Assembly: GCF_002102185.1 (NCBI RefSeq)
Contig: NZ_LQOW01000034.1
Location: 62,001 to 126,000 of the forward strand
Direction of reading: 5' to 3'
Source of the DNA: Mycobacterium fragae
Lineage (GTDB): Bacteria > Actinomycetota > Actinomycetes > Mycobacteriales > Mycobacteriaceae
DNA length: 64,000 bases
Shown one piece after another: positions 27,627 to 36,400 of this stretch. The notes under the pieces were generated by a model. That model made no database searches and was not told the origin of the DNA. It saw nothing but the letters and a program-made list of their open reading frames with translations. The translations under genes were made by a program, and so were the position numbers. The number at the start of each line of letters is the position of its first letter. The first letter of the stretch is position 1.

Positions 27627-28045
27627 GTCTGCACGGCGTGGGCCACCACGTTGCCCTCGGCGTCGGTGGCGGTGATGTCGGTGAACGTGAGCTCCTTGCG
27701 CCGCCGCGTGGTACGGGAATGGCACAGCAGATCGCATTTCTTTGCGGCGCCGGTGTATTGGATGCTCATGGCAACAGTGGACGCCCGCATGCCCTTGTCG
27801 AAGTCGTGGTTCGACCAGGCCGCGGCGGCGCCCGCGGTATCCATCACCGATGCGATGACCCCGCCGTGAAAGTAGGTGCCGTCATTGGTGAGGTCGTCCC
27901 GAAACGGCAGCCGGATGATGACGTCGTCGGGTTCGTAGCGTTCGAACACGATGCCCAGCGCCGCAAGGAACGGCGTCGTCGGCATCGTGTCGCGCACTGC
28001 CTGTCGGCGCTTGTGCTGCTGCTCCTCGGTCAACGGCTCGGGCAT
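27611..28045 (-). CDS. Hotdog-fold acyl-CoA thioesterase, PaaI type (Rv1532c-like)
   Basis: 144 residues when started at ATG 28045 (MPEPLTEEQQ). The core GTYFHGGVIASVMDTAGAAAAW (residues ~57-78) is the hotdog thioesterase motif, followed by the beta segment TDITATDAEGNVVAHAVQTYR. PaaI-type enzymes hydrolyse acyl- or aryl-CoA thioesters. The gene is divergent from the NMO-like gene with a short shared promoter that contains a palindrome, suggesting TetR control with the neighbours. Confidence 0.82.
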   Translation of the reverse strand: MPEPLTEEQQHKRRQAVRDTMPTTPFLAALGIVFERYEPDDVIIRLPFRDDLTNDGTYFHGGVIASVMDTAGAAAAWSNHDFDKGMRASTVAMSIQYTGAAKKCDLLCHSRTTRRRKELTFTDITATDAEGNVVAHAVQTYRIV

Positions 28046-28066
28046 ATTCGGCACCCTACCGTACGC

Positions 28067-28082
28067 GATTGACACGTCAATC
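28067..28082. promoter_or_regulatory. Palindromic operator, probable TetR site
   Basis: GATTGACACGTCAATC: two perfect 7-bp arms separated by AC. It lies between the divergent thioesterase (start 28045) and NMO-like (start 28105) genes, in the 59-bp promoter gap. The size and symmetry fit a TetR dimer site, and a TetR gene lies one gene downstream. Binding by that regulator is inference. Confidence 0.65.
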
Positions 28083-28104
28083 AGTAACTCGTAGCGTCGT
28101 CGGA

Positions 28105-29226
28105 ATGCGAACCAAGGTCGCCGAGATGCTCGGCGTCGAGTTCCCGATATGCGCATTCAGTCACTGCCGAGACGTCGTGGCCGCCGTGTCGAATGCCGGC
28201 GGTTTCGGCGTCCTCGGCGCCGTCGCACACAGCCCGCAGCGGCTGGAAGCCGAGCTGCGCTGGATCGAGGAGCAGACCGGCGGCAAGCCGTACGGTGTCG
28301 ACCTGTTGCTGCCGCCCAAATACGTGGGCGCCGAGCAGGGTGGCATCGACTCGAAGCAGGCGCGCGAGTTACTGCCCGAGCAGCATCGGGCGTTCGTCGA
28401 CGACCTGTTGGCTCGGTATGGCATCGCGCCGCCCGCCGACGAGCAGCGTCTGCCGCCCGGGCTCAACATCTCACCGAAAGGCTACGAGCCACTGCTCGAT
28501 GTCGCTTTCGCCCACCGCATCCGGCTGATCGCCAGTGCGCTCGGACCGCCTCCCGCAGACCTGGTCCGACGCGCCCACGACAACGACGTGGTGGTGGCCG
28601 CGCTGGCCGGAACCACACAGCACGCGCGCCGGCATGCCGCCGCCGGCGTCGACCTGATCGTCGCGCAGGGCACCGAGGCCGGCGGGCACACCGGGGAGGT
28701 GGCGACGATGGTGCTGGTTCCGGAAGTGGTAGACGCGGTGTCGCCGACGCCGGTTCTCGCCGCGGGCGGGATCGCCCGCGGCCGCCAGATCGCCGCCTCT
28801 CTGGCCCTGGGTGCGGAAGGGGTGTGGTGCGGGTCGGTGTGGCTGACCACCGAGGAAGCCGAGACCCCGCCGGTGGTAAGGGACAAGTTCCTGGCTGCCA
28901 CGTCCTCGGACACGGTGCGATCGCGGTCGTTGACCGGCAAGCCCGCGCGCATGCTGCGTACCGCCTGGACCGACGAATGGGACCGGCCCGACAGCCCCGA
29001 CCCACTGGGCATGCCGCTGCAGAGCGCGCTGATCGGCGACCCGCAGGCGCGGATCAATCAGGCCGCCGCACACCCGGACGCCAAGGCCCGCGATCTGGCC
29101 ACCTACTTCGTCGGGCAGGTCGTCGGCTCGCTGGACAAGGTGCAGCCGGCGCGATCGGTCGTGCTGGACATGGTCTCCGAATTCATCGATGTGGTAGGGC
29201 GTCTCGACGAGCTGGTCGAGCGGTGA
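28105..29226 (+). CDS. FMN-dependent nitronate monooxygenase / 2-nitropropane dioxygenase-like (Rv1533-like)
   Basis: 373 residues from ATG 28105. A TIM-barrel flavoenzyme of the NMO family: N-terminal MLGVEFPICAF and VSNAGGFGVLGA (residues ~9-40), the phosphate-binding GTEAGGHTGE (~190-199), AAGGIARGRQIAASLALGAEGVW (~218-240). Such enzymes oxidise alkyl nitronates, or act as enoyl-reductase-like flavoproteins in lipid metabolism; the substrate here is unknown. It overlaps the TetR gene start (GTGA), so it is in an operon with TetR and the BVMO. Confidence 0.85.
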   Translation: MRTKVAEMLGVEFPICAFSHCRDVVAAVSNAGGFGVLGAVAHSPQRLEAELRWIEEQTGGKPYGVDLLLPPKYVGAEQGGIDSKQARELLPEQHRAFVDDLLARYGIAPPADEQRLPPGLNISPKGYEPLLDVAFAHRIRLIASALGPPPADLVRRAHDNDVVVAALAGTTQHARRHAAAGVDLIVAQGTEAGGHTGEVATMVLVPEVVDAVSPTPVLAAGGIARGRQIAASLALGAEGVWCGSVWLTTEEAETPPVVRDKFLAATSSDTVRSRSLTGKPARMLRTAWTDEWDRPDSPDPLGMPLQSALIGDPQARINQAAAHPDAKARDLATYFVGQVVGSLDKVQPARSVVLDMVSEFIDVVGRLDELVER

Positions 29227-29864
29227 CGAGCGGTACCCGTGTCCGCAAGCGCCGCGCGGTCAGTGAGCAGGACAAGTCGCGGCGGCGTGAGGAGATCCTG
29301 GCTGCGGCCAAAAAGGTCTTCGCCCGCAAGGGTTTTCACGCCACAACGATCGCCGATATCGCCAAAGAGTCGGGCCTGGCCTACGGGTCGGTCTACTGGT
29401 ATTTCGACTCCAAGGACGACTTGTTCCACGCGTTGATGGCCGCCGAGGAGCAGGCCCTGCGCGCCCACATCACGGCCGCGCTCGCCGCAGCCGGCCTGCA
29501 ACTGAACAGCGCGGAGATGCCGTTTCGGACCGCCGTGCAGGCGACGTTCGAGTTCTTCGAAGCCGACAAAGAAACCGTCAGGCTGCTGTTCCGCGACGCC
29601 TACGCGTGGGGCGACCGGTTCGAGAAGCATCTCGGCGGCATCTACGAGCGGTTCATCGACGACATCGAAATCCTCATCGTCACCGCACAGCAGCGCGGGG
29701 CGGTCGTCGCGGCGCCGCCGCGGATGGTGGCCTACACGCTGGCGGCGTTGATCGGTCAGCTGGCGCACCGACGGCTGTCCACCGACGACGGCGTCAGCGC
29801 GGCCGACGTCGCCGATTTCGTTGTCTCGTTGGTCCTCGACGGCCTGCGACCCCGAGATGGCTGA
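29223..29864 (+). CDS. TetR-family transcriptional regulator (Rv1534-like)
   Basis: 213 residues from GTG 29223, overlapping the preceding stop by 4 bases. The N-terminal helix-turn-helix covers residues ~20-66 (ILAAAKKVFARKGFHATTIADIAKESGLAYGSVYWYFDSK region). The C-terminal ligand-binding half is helical and ends with a hydrophobic helix. It is the likely repressor of the divergent thioesterase/NMO operon through the palindrome at 28067-28082. Its 3' end overlaps the BVMO start by 8 bases. Confidence 0.9.
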   Translation: MTSGTRVRKRRAVSEQDKSRRREEILAAAKKVFARKGFHATTIADIAKESGLAYGSVYWYFDSKDDLFHALMAAEEQALRAHITAALAAAGLQLNSAEMPFRTAVQATFEFFEADKETVRLLFRDAYAWGDRFEKHLGGIYERFIDDIEILIVTAQQRGAVVAAPPRMVAYTLAALIGQLAHRRLSTDDGVSAADVADFVVSLVLDGLRPRDG

Positions 29865-31305
29865 CCTGAAATTCGTCATCGTCGGCGCCGGAATGGCGGG
29901 GATACTGAGCGCAATCAAGCTGCGTGAGGCCGGCTTCACCGACGTCACGGTGTATGAGAAGGCCGACCGGCTGGGCGGCACCTGGCGGGAGAACACTTAC
30001 CCCGGCATCGCCTGCGATGTGCCGTCGCACTTGTACACCTACACCTTCGCCCCGAACCCGGAGTGGAGCCACGCATTCGCGCCCGGCCCGGAGATCCTCG
30101 CCTACTTCGAGACCGTCGCCGCGCGTTACGGCGTCGACGGACTGATCCGCTACGGCAACGAGGTGCGCCACCTGGAACATGACGGGAACCGTTGGCGCAT
30201 CGAAACATCCAGCGGCGAGCGCGACGACGCCGACGTCGTCATCGCCGCCACCGGCGTGCTGCACCATCCCCGTTACCCGGACATCGACGGGCTCGACGAC
30301 TTCGCCGGAACCGTGTTCCACAGCGCGCGCTGGAACCACGACGCGCAGCTGGCCGGCGCCCGGCTCGGCGTGATCGGCACCGGCTCGTCGGCGGTGCAGG
30401 TCACCGGCGCCGTGACCGACCTCGTCGGAGAGTTACGCCTTTTCCAACGGACTCCGCAGTGGATCCTGCCGGTGGACAATCCGCCGATCGCCGAGGCGGA
30501 CCGGGCGCGCTACCGCGCCGACCCGGGGACGATGACCGCGCTGCGCGCCGAGCTGAACACCGGCTTCGTGCAGAGCTTCGCCAACGCGGTCGTCGACGCG
30601 GACTCGGCCGCGTTGAAGACGCTCCAAAAGCTGGCCTGCGCCAACCTCGAAGACAGCGTGACCGACCCGGAGCTGCGGGAGAAACTGCGGCCCGACTATC
30701 GCGCCGGCTGCAAACGGTTGATCATCTCGCCGAACTTCTACCGGGCCATCCAGCAGCCCAACGCCCACCTCGTCACGGAGCGCATCGCCCGGGTGGAGGC
30801 CGACGGGGTGCGCACCGCCGACGGCGTGTTGCACCGGCTTGACGTGCTCGTGCTGGCGACCGGTTTCCGGGTGGACCGCTTCCTGCGCCCGATCGACGTC
30901 GTGGGCCGCGGCGGCGTGCGCCTCGACGATCTGTGGGCCAAGCGGCCGTTCGCCTATCTGTCGGTGTCGGTGCCCGACTTTCCGAACCTGTTCCTGCTCA
31001 ACGGGCCCAACGGGCCGGTCGGAAACTTTTCGCTGATCGACGTGGCCGAGGCACAGTTCGGTTACCTGATGCAGCTGATCGAGCTGCTGGCCGGCGGCGA
31101 GTGCCGGCAGGTCAGCGCCAGCCGACAGGCCACCGCGCGCTTCGAAGCCGACCGGGTGGAGGCGGCCAAAAACACCGTGTGGGTCACCGGCTGCCGAAGC
31201 TGGTACCTCGACGATCGCGGTGTCCCGATGGCCTGGCCGTGGAGTTTCACCCGCTTCCGAGAGGTCATGGCCCGTCCGGCCATGGCCGACTACGAACTGC
31301 TATAA
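29857..31305 (+). CDS. Flavin-binding Baeyer-Villiger-type monooxygenase
   Basis: 482 residues from ATG 29857. FAD Rossmann motif GAGMAG (residues ~10-15) with the GGTW...YPGIACDVPSHLY segment, the BVMO fingerprint FAGTVFHSARW (FxGxxxHxxxW, ~149-159) and the NADPH motif GTGSSA (~172-177). It would insert oxygen into a ketone, or oxygenate N/S atoms, using NADPH and O2. I know of no equivalent gene at this position in M. tuberculosis, so it is an addition to the Rv1532c-Rv1534 set. The 8-bp overlap with the TetR gene implies co-transcription. Confidence 0.88.
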   Translation: MADLKFVIVGAGMAGILSAIKLREAGFTDVTVYEKADRLGGTWRENTYPGIACDVPSHLYTYTFAPNPEWSHAFAPGPEILAYFETVAARYGVDGLIRYGNEVRHLEHDGNRWRIETSSGERDDADVVIAATGVLHHPRYPDIDGLDDFAGTVFHSARWNHDAQLAGARLGVIGTGSSAVQVTGAVTDLVGELRLFQRTPQWILPVDNPPIAEADRARYRADPGTMTALRAELNTGFVQSFANAVVDADSAALKTLQKLACANLEDSVTDPELREKLRPDYRAGCKRLIISPNFYRAIQQPNAHLVTERIARVEADGVRTADGVLHRLDVLVLATGFRVDRFLRPIDVVGRGGVRLDDLWAKRPFAYLSVSVPDFPNLFLLNGPNGPVGNFSLIDVAEAQFGYLMQLIELLAGGECRQVSASRQATARFEADRVEAAKNTVWVTGCRSWYLDDRGVPMAWPWSFTRFREVMARPAMADYELL

Positions 31306-31357
31306 CTGCAGGTCAAGCCTCACAGTGAACATCCAGTGAATTACTAGGCACGGTGAA

Positions 31358-31386
31358 TTGACCCGATCAAGTTCTTCATGCATCAT
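31358..31386 (+). promoter_or_regulatory. Putative promoter of the M-box leader
   Basis: TTGACC (31358-31363), a 17-bp spacer, then CATCAT (31381-31386). Transcription would start near 31393, right at the M-box. The -10 is weak, so the assignment is tentative. Confidence 0.35.
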
Positions 31387-31392
31387 CGGTTG

Positions 31393-31530
31393 GGTAAGCA
31401 CCTCGTTAGGCGAGGCGTCTACACGTATATAGGCCACTGACCCCGAACGTCGAGAGACGCCCAGGGTCAGGACAGCTCCTCCCGGCTTAAGGGTTGAGCC
31501 CAAGTGGCTTCCGGAGTTTCCGGATACGGC
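31393..31530 (+). promoter_or_regulatory. M-box (ykoK) magnesium riboswitch
   Basis: The conserved M-box core is clear: CTCGTTAGGCGAGGC (31402-31416), AGGCCACTGACCCCGAA (31431-31447), GAGAGACGCCC (31452-31462), AGGGTCAGGACAGCTCC (31463-31479), CGGCTTAAGGGTTGAGCC (31483-31500) and AGTGGCTTCCGGAG (31503-31516). M-box RNAs fold on Mg2+ and usually switch off Mg2+ transport or stress genes. The Rv1535 leader of M. tuberculosis is known to hold one. The downstream part (31530-31650) contains a GTGCGG-TCAG-CCGCAC hairpin (31606-31621) but no U-rich terminator, so control by Rho or translation is more likely than intrinsic termination. Confidence 0.92.
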
Positions 31531-31651
31531 GTGTAGTGCCGAAGCTCTGACGAGTGGGGTGCGGCTTCCCGATCTTCGGGTTCTGTACTCCTGCTTGCGT
31601 GAACGGTGCGGTCAGCCGCACGTGTCGTAGCCGCGAGGAGGTGAGGGACGA

Positions 31652-31732
31652 ATGAGTTCCAGTTCTAGTCCGGACCGATATCCGGGCCATGTTTCGTCCC
31701 GATCCGGCCTCCGGCGCGCCGCTCGTAGCTGA
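31652..31732 (+). CDS. Short leader ORF between M-box and Rv1535 homologue
   Basis: 26-codon frame from ATG 31652 to TGA 31730-31732, preceded by a strong AGGAGG site at 31636-31641 with a 10-nt gap. The peptide is Ser/Arg-rich (begins MSSSSSPDR, ends RRAARS). It starts just after the riboswitch expression platform and ends 77 bases before the Rv1535 start, so ribosomes on it could couple Mg2+ sensing to downstream expression. Translation is not proven; the ribosome site is the main support. Confidence 0.5.
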   Translation: MSSSSSPDRYPGHVSSRSGLRRAARS

Positions 31733-31809
31733 GCCAAAGCGCGTCGCCCCCATCGGACGGACATCCAAAACCCGTTATGCCCGTTTGACTTTCCGCTTAG
31801 GAGGCGACC

Positions 31810-32046
31810 ATGACCGCTGCACTCTACGACGAAGTTGTAACGGCAACGCCCGCCCCGCGGCTCAGGGCAGTGCCTGCCCCCAAGCCGACGGCAGTGCCGG
31901 CGTCGAAGCACACCTCCAGGCGGCGTGACCACCAGCCGACCGGAGGCGACCCGTTGGTCGACGGTGCTGCCCGGCTGCTGTGCGTTCCGTTGCGTCAGCT
32001 CTACGCCGCGCTGTGGCGCGCGGGCGTATTGGAGGTTGGCGCCTAG
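31810..32046 (+). CDS. Conserved small mycobacterial protein (Rv1535-like)
   Basis: 78 residues from ATG 31810 with AGGAGG at 31799-31804. The N-terminal half is Pro/Ala-rich and basic; the C-terminal half (GDPLVDGAARLLCVPLRQLYAALWRAGVLEVGA region) is a conserved amphipathic segment. Function unknown. Expression is under the M-box leader, so a role in Mg2+ limitation is inferred. A strong hairpin follows the stop. Confidence 0.85.
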   Translation: MTAALYDEVVTATPAPRLRAVPAPKPTAVPASKHTSRRRDHQPTGGDPLVDGAARLLCVPLRQLYAALWRAGVLEVGA

Positions 32047-32059
32047 TTTTCCAAGCTGT

Positions 32060-32106
32060 CGCTCCCGGCCTATGGGGTGCCCCACCCAAGGGGCGGGCCG
32101 GGAGCG
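32060..32106. terminator. Bidirectional hairpin between convergent genes
   Basis: CGCTCCCGGCC (32060-32070) pairs perfectly with GGCCGGGAGCG (32096-32106), an 11-bp GC stem around a 25-nt loop that itself holds GGGGTGCCCC. It lies between the convergent Rv1535 homologue and lipase gene. There is no U tract, which is common for mycobacterial terminators. Confidence 0.65.
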
Positions 32107-32109
32107 CCG

Positions 32110-32871
32110 TCATGTCTGGGCCGCGATGAGAGCGGACAACCCGTCCCGATAGGCGGCCAGGCTGTGGCGCCAGGCGATGTCGATGGCGCCGCCGCTGTCG
32201 ATGGAGATTCCGGCGCCGACGTGCGCGTAGGGCGCCGGAGGAACGAGCGGGACTATGTCGAGGAAGTTGACCACCCGATAACAGCTTTCGATCGTGGCAT
32301 TGAACGCATTGACGAAGTCGGTCAATCCGACCCGGGGGCCGGCGAACGTGATGAGCCGCGGTTCGATGCTGTTGGGCGGCATGTTGCGAAAGATGTCCGG
32401 CGCCGCGAGCACGGCCAGCGCCGCACCGAGGCTGTGCCCGGTGACCAGGATCTGGTCACAGTCGGCAGTCGCGGTGGCCAAGTTCGCGGCGATGTTGGCG
32501 CGAACCGTCTCGTAGACATCCTGGAAACCGTCGTGCACCTGACCGAACCCGCCGATCGGCCGGTAGTTCTCGGGGACGGCGTCGATGTCGGCCAACCAGT
32601 CCGCGAGGTCCGAGGTGCCGCGAAACGACACGAACGCGATGCGACTGGCCTTGTTGCGGCCCATCAGCCCGAAGATGTTGGTGTCCTTGGTCATCGCCAT
32701 CACGGCCGGGTCGGGATTGATCATCGCGGTCAGCACCGCGTCGCTGGCCTGGATCAGACTGGTCTGCGCGAACCCCGGTGGCAGCGCCGGTTTTCCGCCG
32801 CCCATCACGGTGTAAGCCGCCTCCGCGAGCGGCAGCACCACGTCGCGAGCGAACGAGGCATCGAACGCCAC
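32110..32871 (-). CDS. Class 3 lipase family alpha/beta hydrolase
   Basis: 253 residues. The fold markers of Lipase_3 are present: VSFRGTSDLADWL (residues ~79-91), nucleophile elbow VTGHSLGAALA (~143-153), the acid region around NFLDIVPLVPP (~203-213), and catalytic His in WRHSLAAYRDGL (~233-244). No signal peptide is obvious; a secreted role is therefore unproven. It would hydrolyse acyl esters such as mono- or diacylglycerols. Convergent with the Rv1535 homologue and divergent from the ACT protein gene (46-bp gap). I know of no counterpart here in M. tuberculosis. Confidence 0.85.
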   Translation of the reverse strand: MAFDASFARDVVLPLAEAAYTVMGGGKPALPPGFAQTSLIQASDAVLTAMINPDPAVMAMTKDTNIFGLMGRNKASRIAFVSFRGTSDLADWLADIDAVPENYRPIGGFGQVHDGFQDVYETVRANIAANLATATADCDQILVTGHSLGAALAVLAAPDIFRNMPPNSIEPRLITFAGPRVGLTDFVNAFNATIESCYRVVNFLDIVPLVPPAPYAHVGAGISIDSGGAIDIAWRHSLAAYRDGLSALIAAQT

Positions 32872-32917
32872 AGCCGCAGTCTAGGAGGTTCGCGGAATTG
32901 CGCAGTAGCGTTTACCC

Positions 32918-33292
32918 ATGGCGACTGACCTGACGTTATATCTCGACGACGACCCGGGCGAGCTTGCCCGGCTCGGCGACGTGCTGGGCAAGGCAGGCGT
33001 GAACATTTCCGGTCTGTGCGCTGTCACCAGCGGCGGGGGACAGGCCAAGATCCACATCCTGGTGCAGGACGCCACGCCCGCATTTGAAGCGCTGCAGCAC
33101 GCCGGCATCGAGATCGCCGAGGAGCAAGAGGTGATCGTGCTCGACGTGGAAGACCGGCCCGGCGCGCTCGGCGAGGTCGTGCACAAATTGGGCGCCGCGC
33201 AAGTCAACCTCGAGACCGTCTACCTCGCGACCAACACCCGGTTGGTGCTCGCCGCCGACAACCTTGCGAACGCCAAGGAGGCGCTGGGCTAG
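32918..33292 (+). CDS. Tandem ACT-domain protein
   Basis: 124 residues holding two ACT domains: residues 1-65 (LYLDDDPGELARLGDVLGKAGVNI) and ~70-124 (VLDVEDRPGALGEVVHKLGAAQVNL). ACT domains bind amino acids and usually regulate enzymes; here they stand alone, so the protein is probably a free amino-acid sensor. The position directly before the ileS T-box hints at branched-chain amino acid sensing, but that is inference. Its stop codon TAG is part of the -10 element of the following leader. Confidence 0.85.
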   Translation: MATDLTLYLDDDPGELARLGDVLGKAGVNISGLCAVTSGGGQAKIHILVQDATPAFEALQHAGIEIAEEQEVIVLDVEDRPGALGEVVHKLGAAQVNLETVYLATNTRLVLAADNLANAKEALG

Positions 33293-33295
33293 AAT
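33290..33295 (+). promoter_or_regulatory. -10 element for the ileS T-box leader
   Basis: TAGAAT overlaps the TAG stop of the ACT-domain gene (33290-33292). The nearest -35-like TTGCGA (33264-33269) is 20 bp away, so the promoter may rely on the -10 alone. Start would be near 33302, just before the T-box. Confidence 0.5.
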
Positions 33296-33299
33296 CTCG

Positions 33300-33498
33300 A
33301 CAGCGGCGTCGATCCGGCCATCACCGGGGAGCCTTCGGAAGAACGGCCCATCAGGCTCAGTAGAACCGAACGGGTAGGCCCGTCACAGCCGTTATCGAGC
33401 GGTCGCGCGTAAGCGTGGCAAGCGGGGTGGTACCGCGGCGCTCGCGCTACCGGCGCGTCGTCGTCCCCGGCCAGAAGTTGGCACAGGGAGACGACGTT
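33300..33498 (+). promoter_or_regulatory. T-box riboswitch, isoleucine-type (actinobacterial, translational)
   Basis: The T-box antitermination-type bulge motif GGGTGGTACCGCGG lies at 33425-33438. Upstream, GATCCGGCCATCACCGGGGA holds ATC at 33320-33322 as the probable isoleucine specifier, followed by GCCTTCGGAAGAACGG and ACCGAACGGG, the pattern of actinobacterial ileS leaders with an ultrashort stem I. Actinobacterial ileS T-boxes act on translation by hiding the ribosome site; the ileS GGGAG site at 33486-33490 is the likely target. Uncharged tRNA-Ile would release it. Confidence 0.92.
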
Positions 33499-36400
33499 TT
33501 GACTTACCCGAAGTTGGCCGGCGGGGCACCGGACTTCCCGACACTGGAACTCGAGGTCCTCGACTATTGGGCCGCCGACGACACCTTCCGCGCCAGCATC
33601 GCTCGCCGCGCCGACGCCGAAGAATACGTCTTCTACGACGGCCCTCCCTTCGCCAACGGCTTGCCGCACTACGGTCATCTGCTCACCGGCTACGTCAAAG
33701 ACATCGTGCCGCGGTATCGGACGATGCGCGGCTACAAGGTGGAGCGCCGCTTCGGCTGGGACACCCATGGGCTGCCCGCCGAACTCGAGGTCGAACACCA
33801 GCTCGGCATTACCGACAAGTCGCAGATCGACGCCATGGGCATCGCCGCGTTCAACGAGGCCTGCCGTCAATCGGTGTTGCGCTACACCGACGAATGGCAG
33901 GCGTATGTGACCCGCCAGGCCCGCTGGGTCGACTTCGACAACGACTACAAGACGCTCGATCTGCCCTACATGGAGTCGGTGATCTGGGCGTTCAAACAGT
34001 TGTGGGACAAGGGCTTGGCGTACGAGGGCTACCGGGTGCTGCCGTACTGCTGGCGGGACGAGACGCCGCTGTCCAACCACGAGCTGCGGATGGACGACGA
34101 CATCTACCAAAGCCGGCAGGACCCGGCGATCACGGTCGGATTCCAGGTTCCGGATGGCGATCTGGCCGGCGCGTACCTGCTGGTGTGGACGACGACGCCG
34201 TGGACACTGCCGTCGAACCAGGCGGTCGCGGTCAACCCGGACGTCACCTACGTGCAGGTGCGCTTCGGTGATCGCCGGGTGGTGCTCGCCGAAGAGCGAC
34301 TGGCCGCCTACGCGCGAGAGCTCGGCGACGAGCCCGAGGAGCTGGGCCGCTACCGGGGAGCCGATCTGCTGGGGATGCGGTATCTGCCGCCGTTTCCGTA
34401 CTTCATGGACTCTCCCAACGCTTTTCGGGTGCTGGCGGGTGACTTCGTGACCACCGAGGACGGCACCGGCATCGTGCACCTGGCGCCGGCTTACGGCGAG
34501 GACGACAAGGACGCCGGCGATGCGGCCGGCATCGTGGCGGTGACGCCCGTCGACGCCAAGGGCCGCTTCGACGCCACCGTTCCGGACTACCAGGGCCAGC
34601 ACGTCTTCGACGCCAACCCGCACATCATTCGCGACCTGAAGAACGGCACCGGACCCGCCGCCGCCAACGGCGCGGTACTGCTGCGCCACGAAACCTACGA
34701 GCACCCTTACCCGCACTGCTGGCGCTGCCGCAACCCGTTGATCTACCGCGCGGTGTCGTCGTGGTTCGTCAAGGTCACCGAATTCCGCGATCGCATGGTC
34801 GAACTCAACCAGGAGATCACCTGGTACCCCGAGCACGTCAAGGACGGCCAGTTCGGCAAGTGGCTGCAGGGCGCCCGCGACTGGTCGATCTCCCGAAACC
34901 GCTACTGGGGCACCCCGATTCCGGTGTGGGTCTCCGACGACCCGGCCTATCCGCGGATCGACGTCTACGGCAGCCTGGACGAATTGGAGCGCGACTTCGG
35001 TGTGCGCCCGGACAACCTGCACCGGCCGTACGTGGACGAGCTCACCCGGCCCAACCCCGACGACCCCACCGGGCGTTCGACGATGCGGCGCATCCCCGAC
35101 ATTCTCGACGTGTGGTTCGACTCCGGCTCCATGCCGTACGCGCAGGTGCATTACCCGTTCGAGAACGCCGATTGGTTCGACAGCCACTATCCGGGCGACT
35201 TCATCGTGGAATACCTCGCGCAGACTCGCGGGTGGTTCTACACCCTGCATGTGCTGGCCACTGCGCTGTTCGACCGACCCGCGTTCAAAACCTGTGTGGC
35301 ACATGGCGTGGTGCTGGGCTCCGACGGCCAGAAGATGAGCAAGTCGCTGCGCAACTATCCCGATGTGTCGGAGGTGTTCGACCGGGACGGGTCGGATGCC
35401 ATGCGCTGGTTCCTGATGGCTTCACCGATCCTGCGCGGCGGCAACCTCATCGTCACCGAGCAGGGCATCCGCGACGGTGTACGCCAGGTGCTGCTGCCGT
35501 TCTGGAATGCGTACAGCTTCCTGGCGTTGTACGCGCCGAAAGTCGGTACTTGGCGCACCGATTCGCCGCATGTGCTGGACCGCTACATCTTGGCCAAGCT
35601 GGCGGCGCTGCGCGACGACCTGACCGCCGAGATGGATGTGTGCGACATTTCCGGTGCCTGCGAGCAGCTGCGCCAGTTCACCGAGGCGCTGACGAATTGG
35701 TATGTGCGACGCTCACGCCAACGGTTCTGGGAGGAAAACGCCGACGCGATCGACACCCTGCACACCGTGCTTGAAGTGACTGCGAGGCTGGCAGCGCCGC
35801 TGCTGCCGTTGACCACCGAGATCATTTGGCGCGGTATCACCGGCGAGCGCTCGGTGCATCTGACCGATTGGCCTTCTTCCGGTGACGTGCCGGCCGATAC
35901 CGAGCTGGTGGCGGCGATGGATCAGGTCCGCGAGGTCTGCTCCGTCGCGTCGTCGTTGCGCAAGGCGAAGAAACTGCGGGTGCGCCTCCCGTTGCCGAAA
36001 CTAACCGTGGCCGTGGAGAATCCGCAGCAACTGGAGCCGTTCACCGACCTCATCGCCGACGAGCTCAACATCAAACAGGTCGAACTCACCGACGACATCG
36101 CCCGTTACGGCCGTTTCGAGCTGACGGTCAACGCCCGCGTCGCCGGGCCGCGGCTCGGCAAGGACGTCCAGGCGGCCATCCAGGCCGTCAAGGCCGGCGA
36201 GGGCGTCGTCAACGACGACGGCACGCTGACCGCGGGCCCGGCCGTACTGCAGCCCGAGGAGTACAGCTCAAGACTGGTGGCCGCCGACCCGGAATACACC
36301 GCCGCGCTGCCCGACGGCGCCGGCCTGGTGGTGCTGGATGCCACCGTCACACCCGAGTTGGAGGCCGAGGGCTGGGCCAAGGACCGCATCCGTGAGCTGC

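Noticed and set aside
27697..27960. Plus-strand frames opposite the hotdog thioesterase
   Set aside because: Shadows; the minus strand carries the complete hotdog motif.
28100..28110. Start of the NMO-like gene at 28069
   Set aside because: It would place the palindrome inside the coding sequence; the family start MRTKVAEMLG fits ATG 28105.
31566..31590. CCCGA-TCT-TCGGG hairpin followed by TTCTGT as an intrinsic terminator in the M-box leader
   Set aside because: Only a 5-bp stem and no real U tract; kept as a structural detail, not a terminator.
33289..35304. 671-codon minus-strand frame inside ileS and its leader
   Set aside because: Arg/His/Val-rich shadow of ileS codons and of the T-box; no family features.
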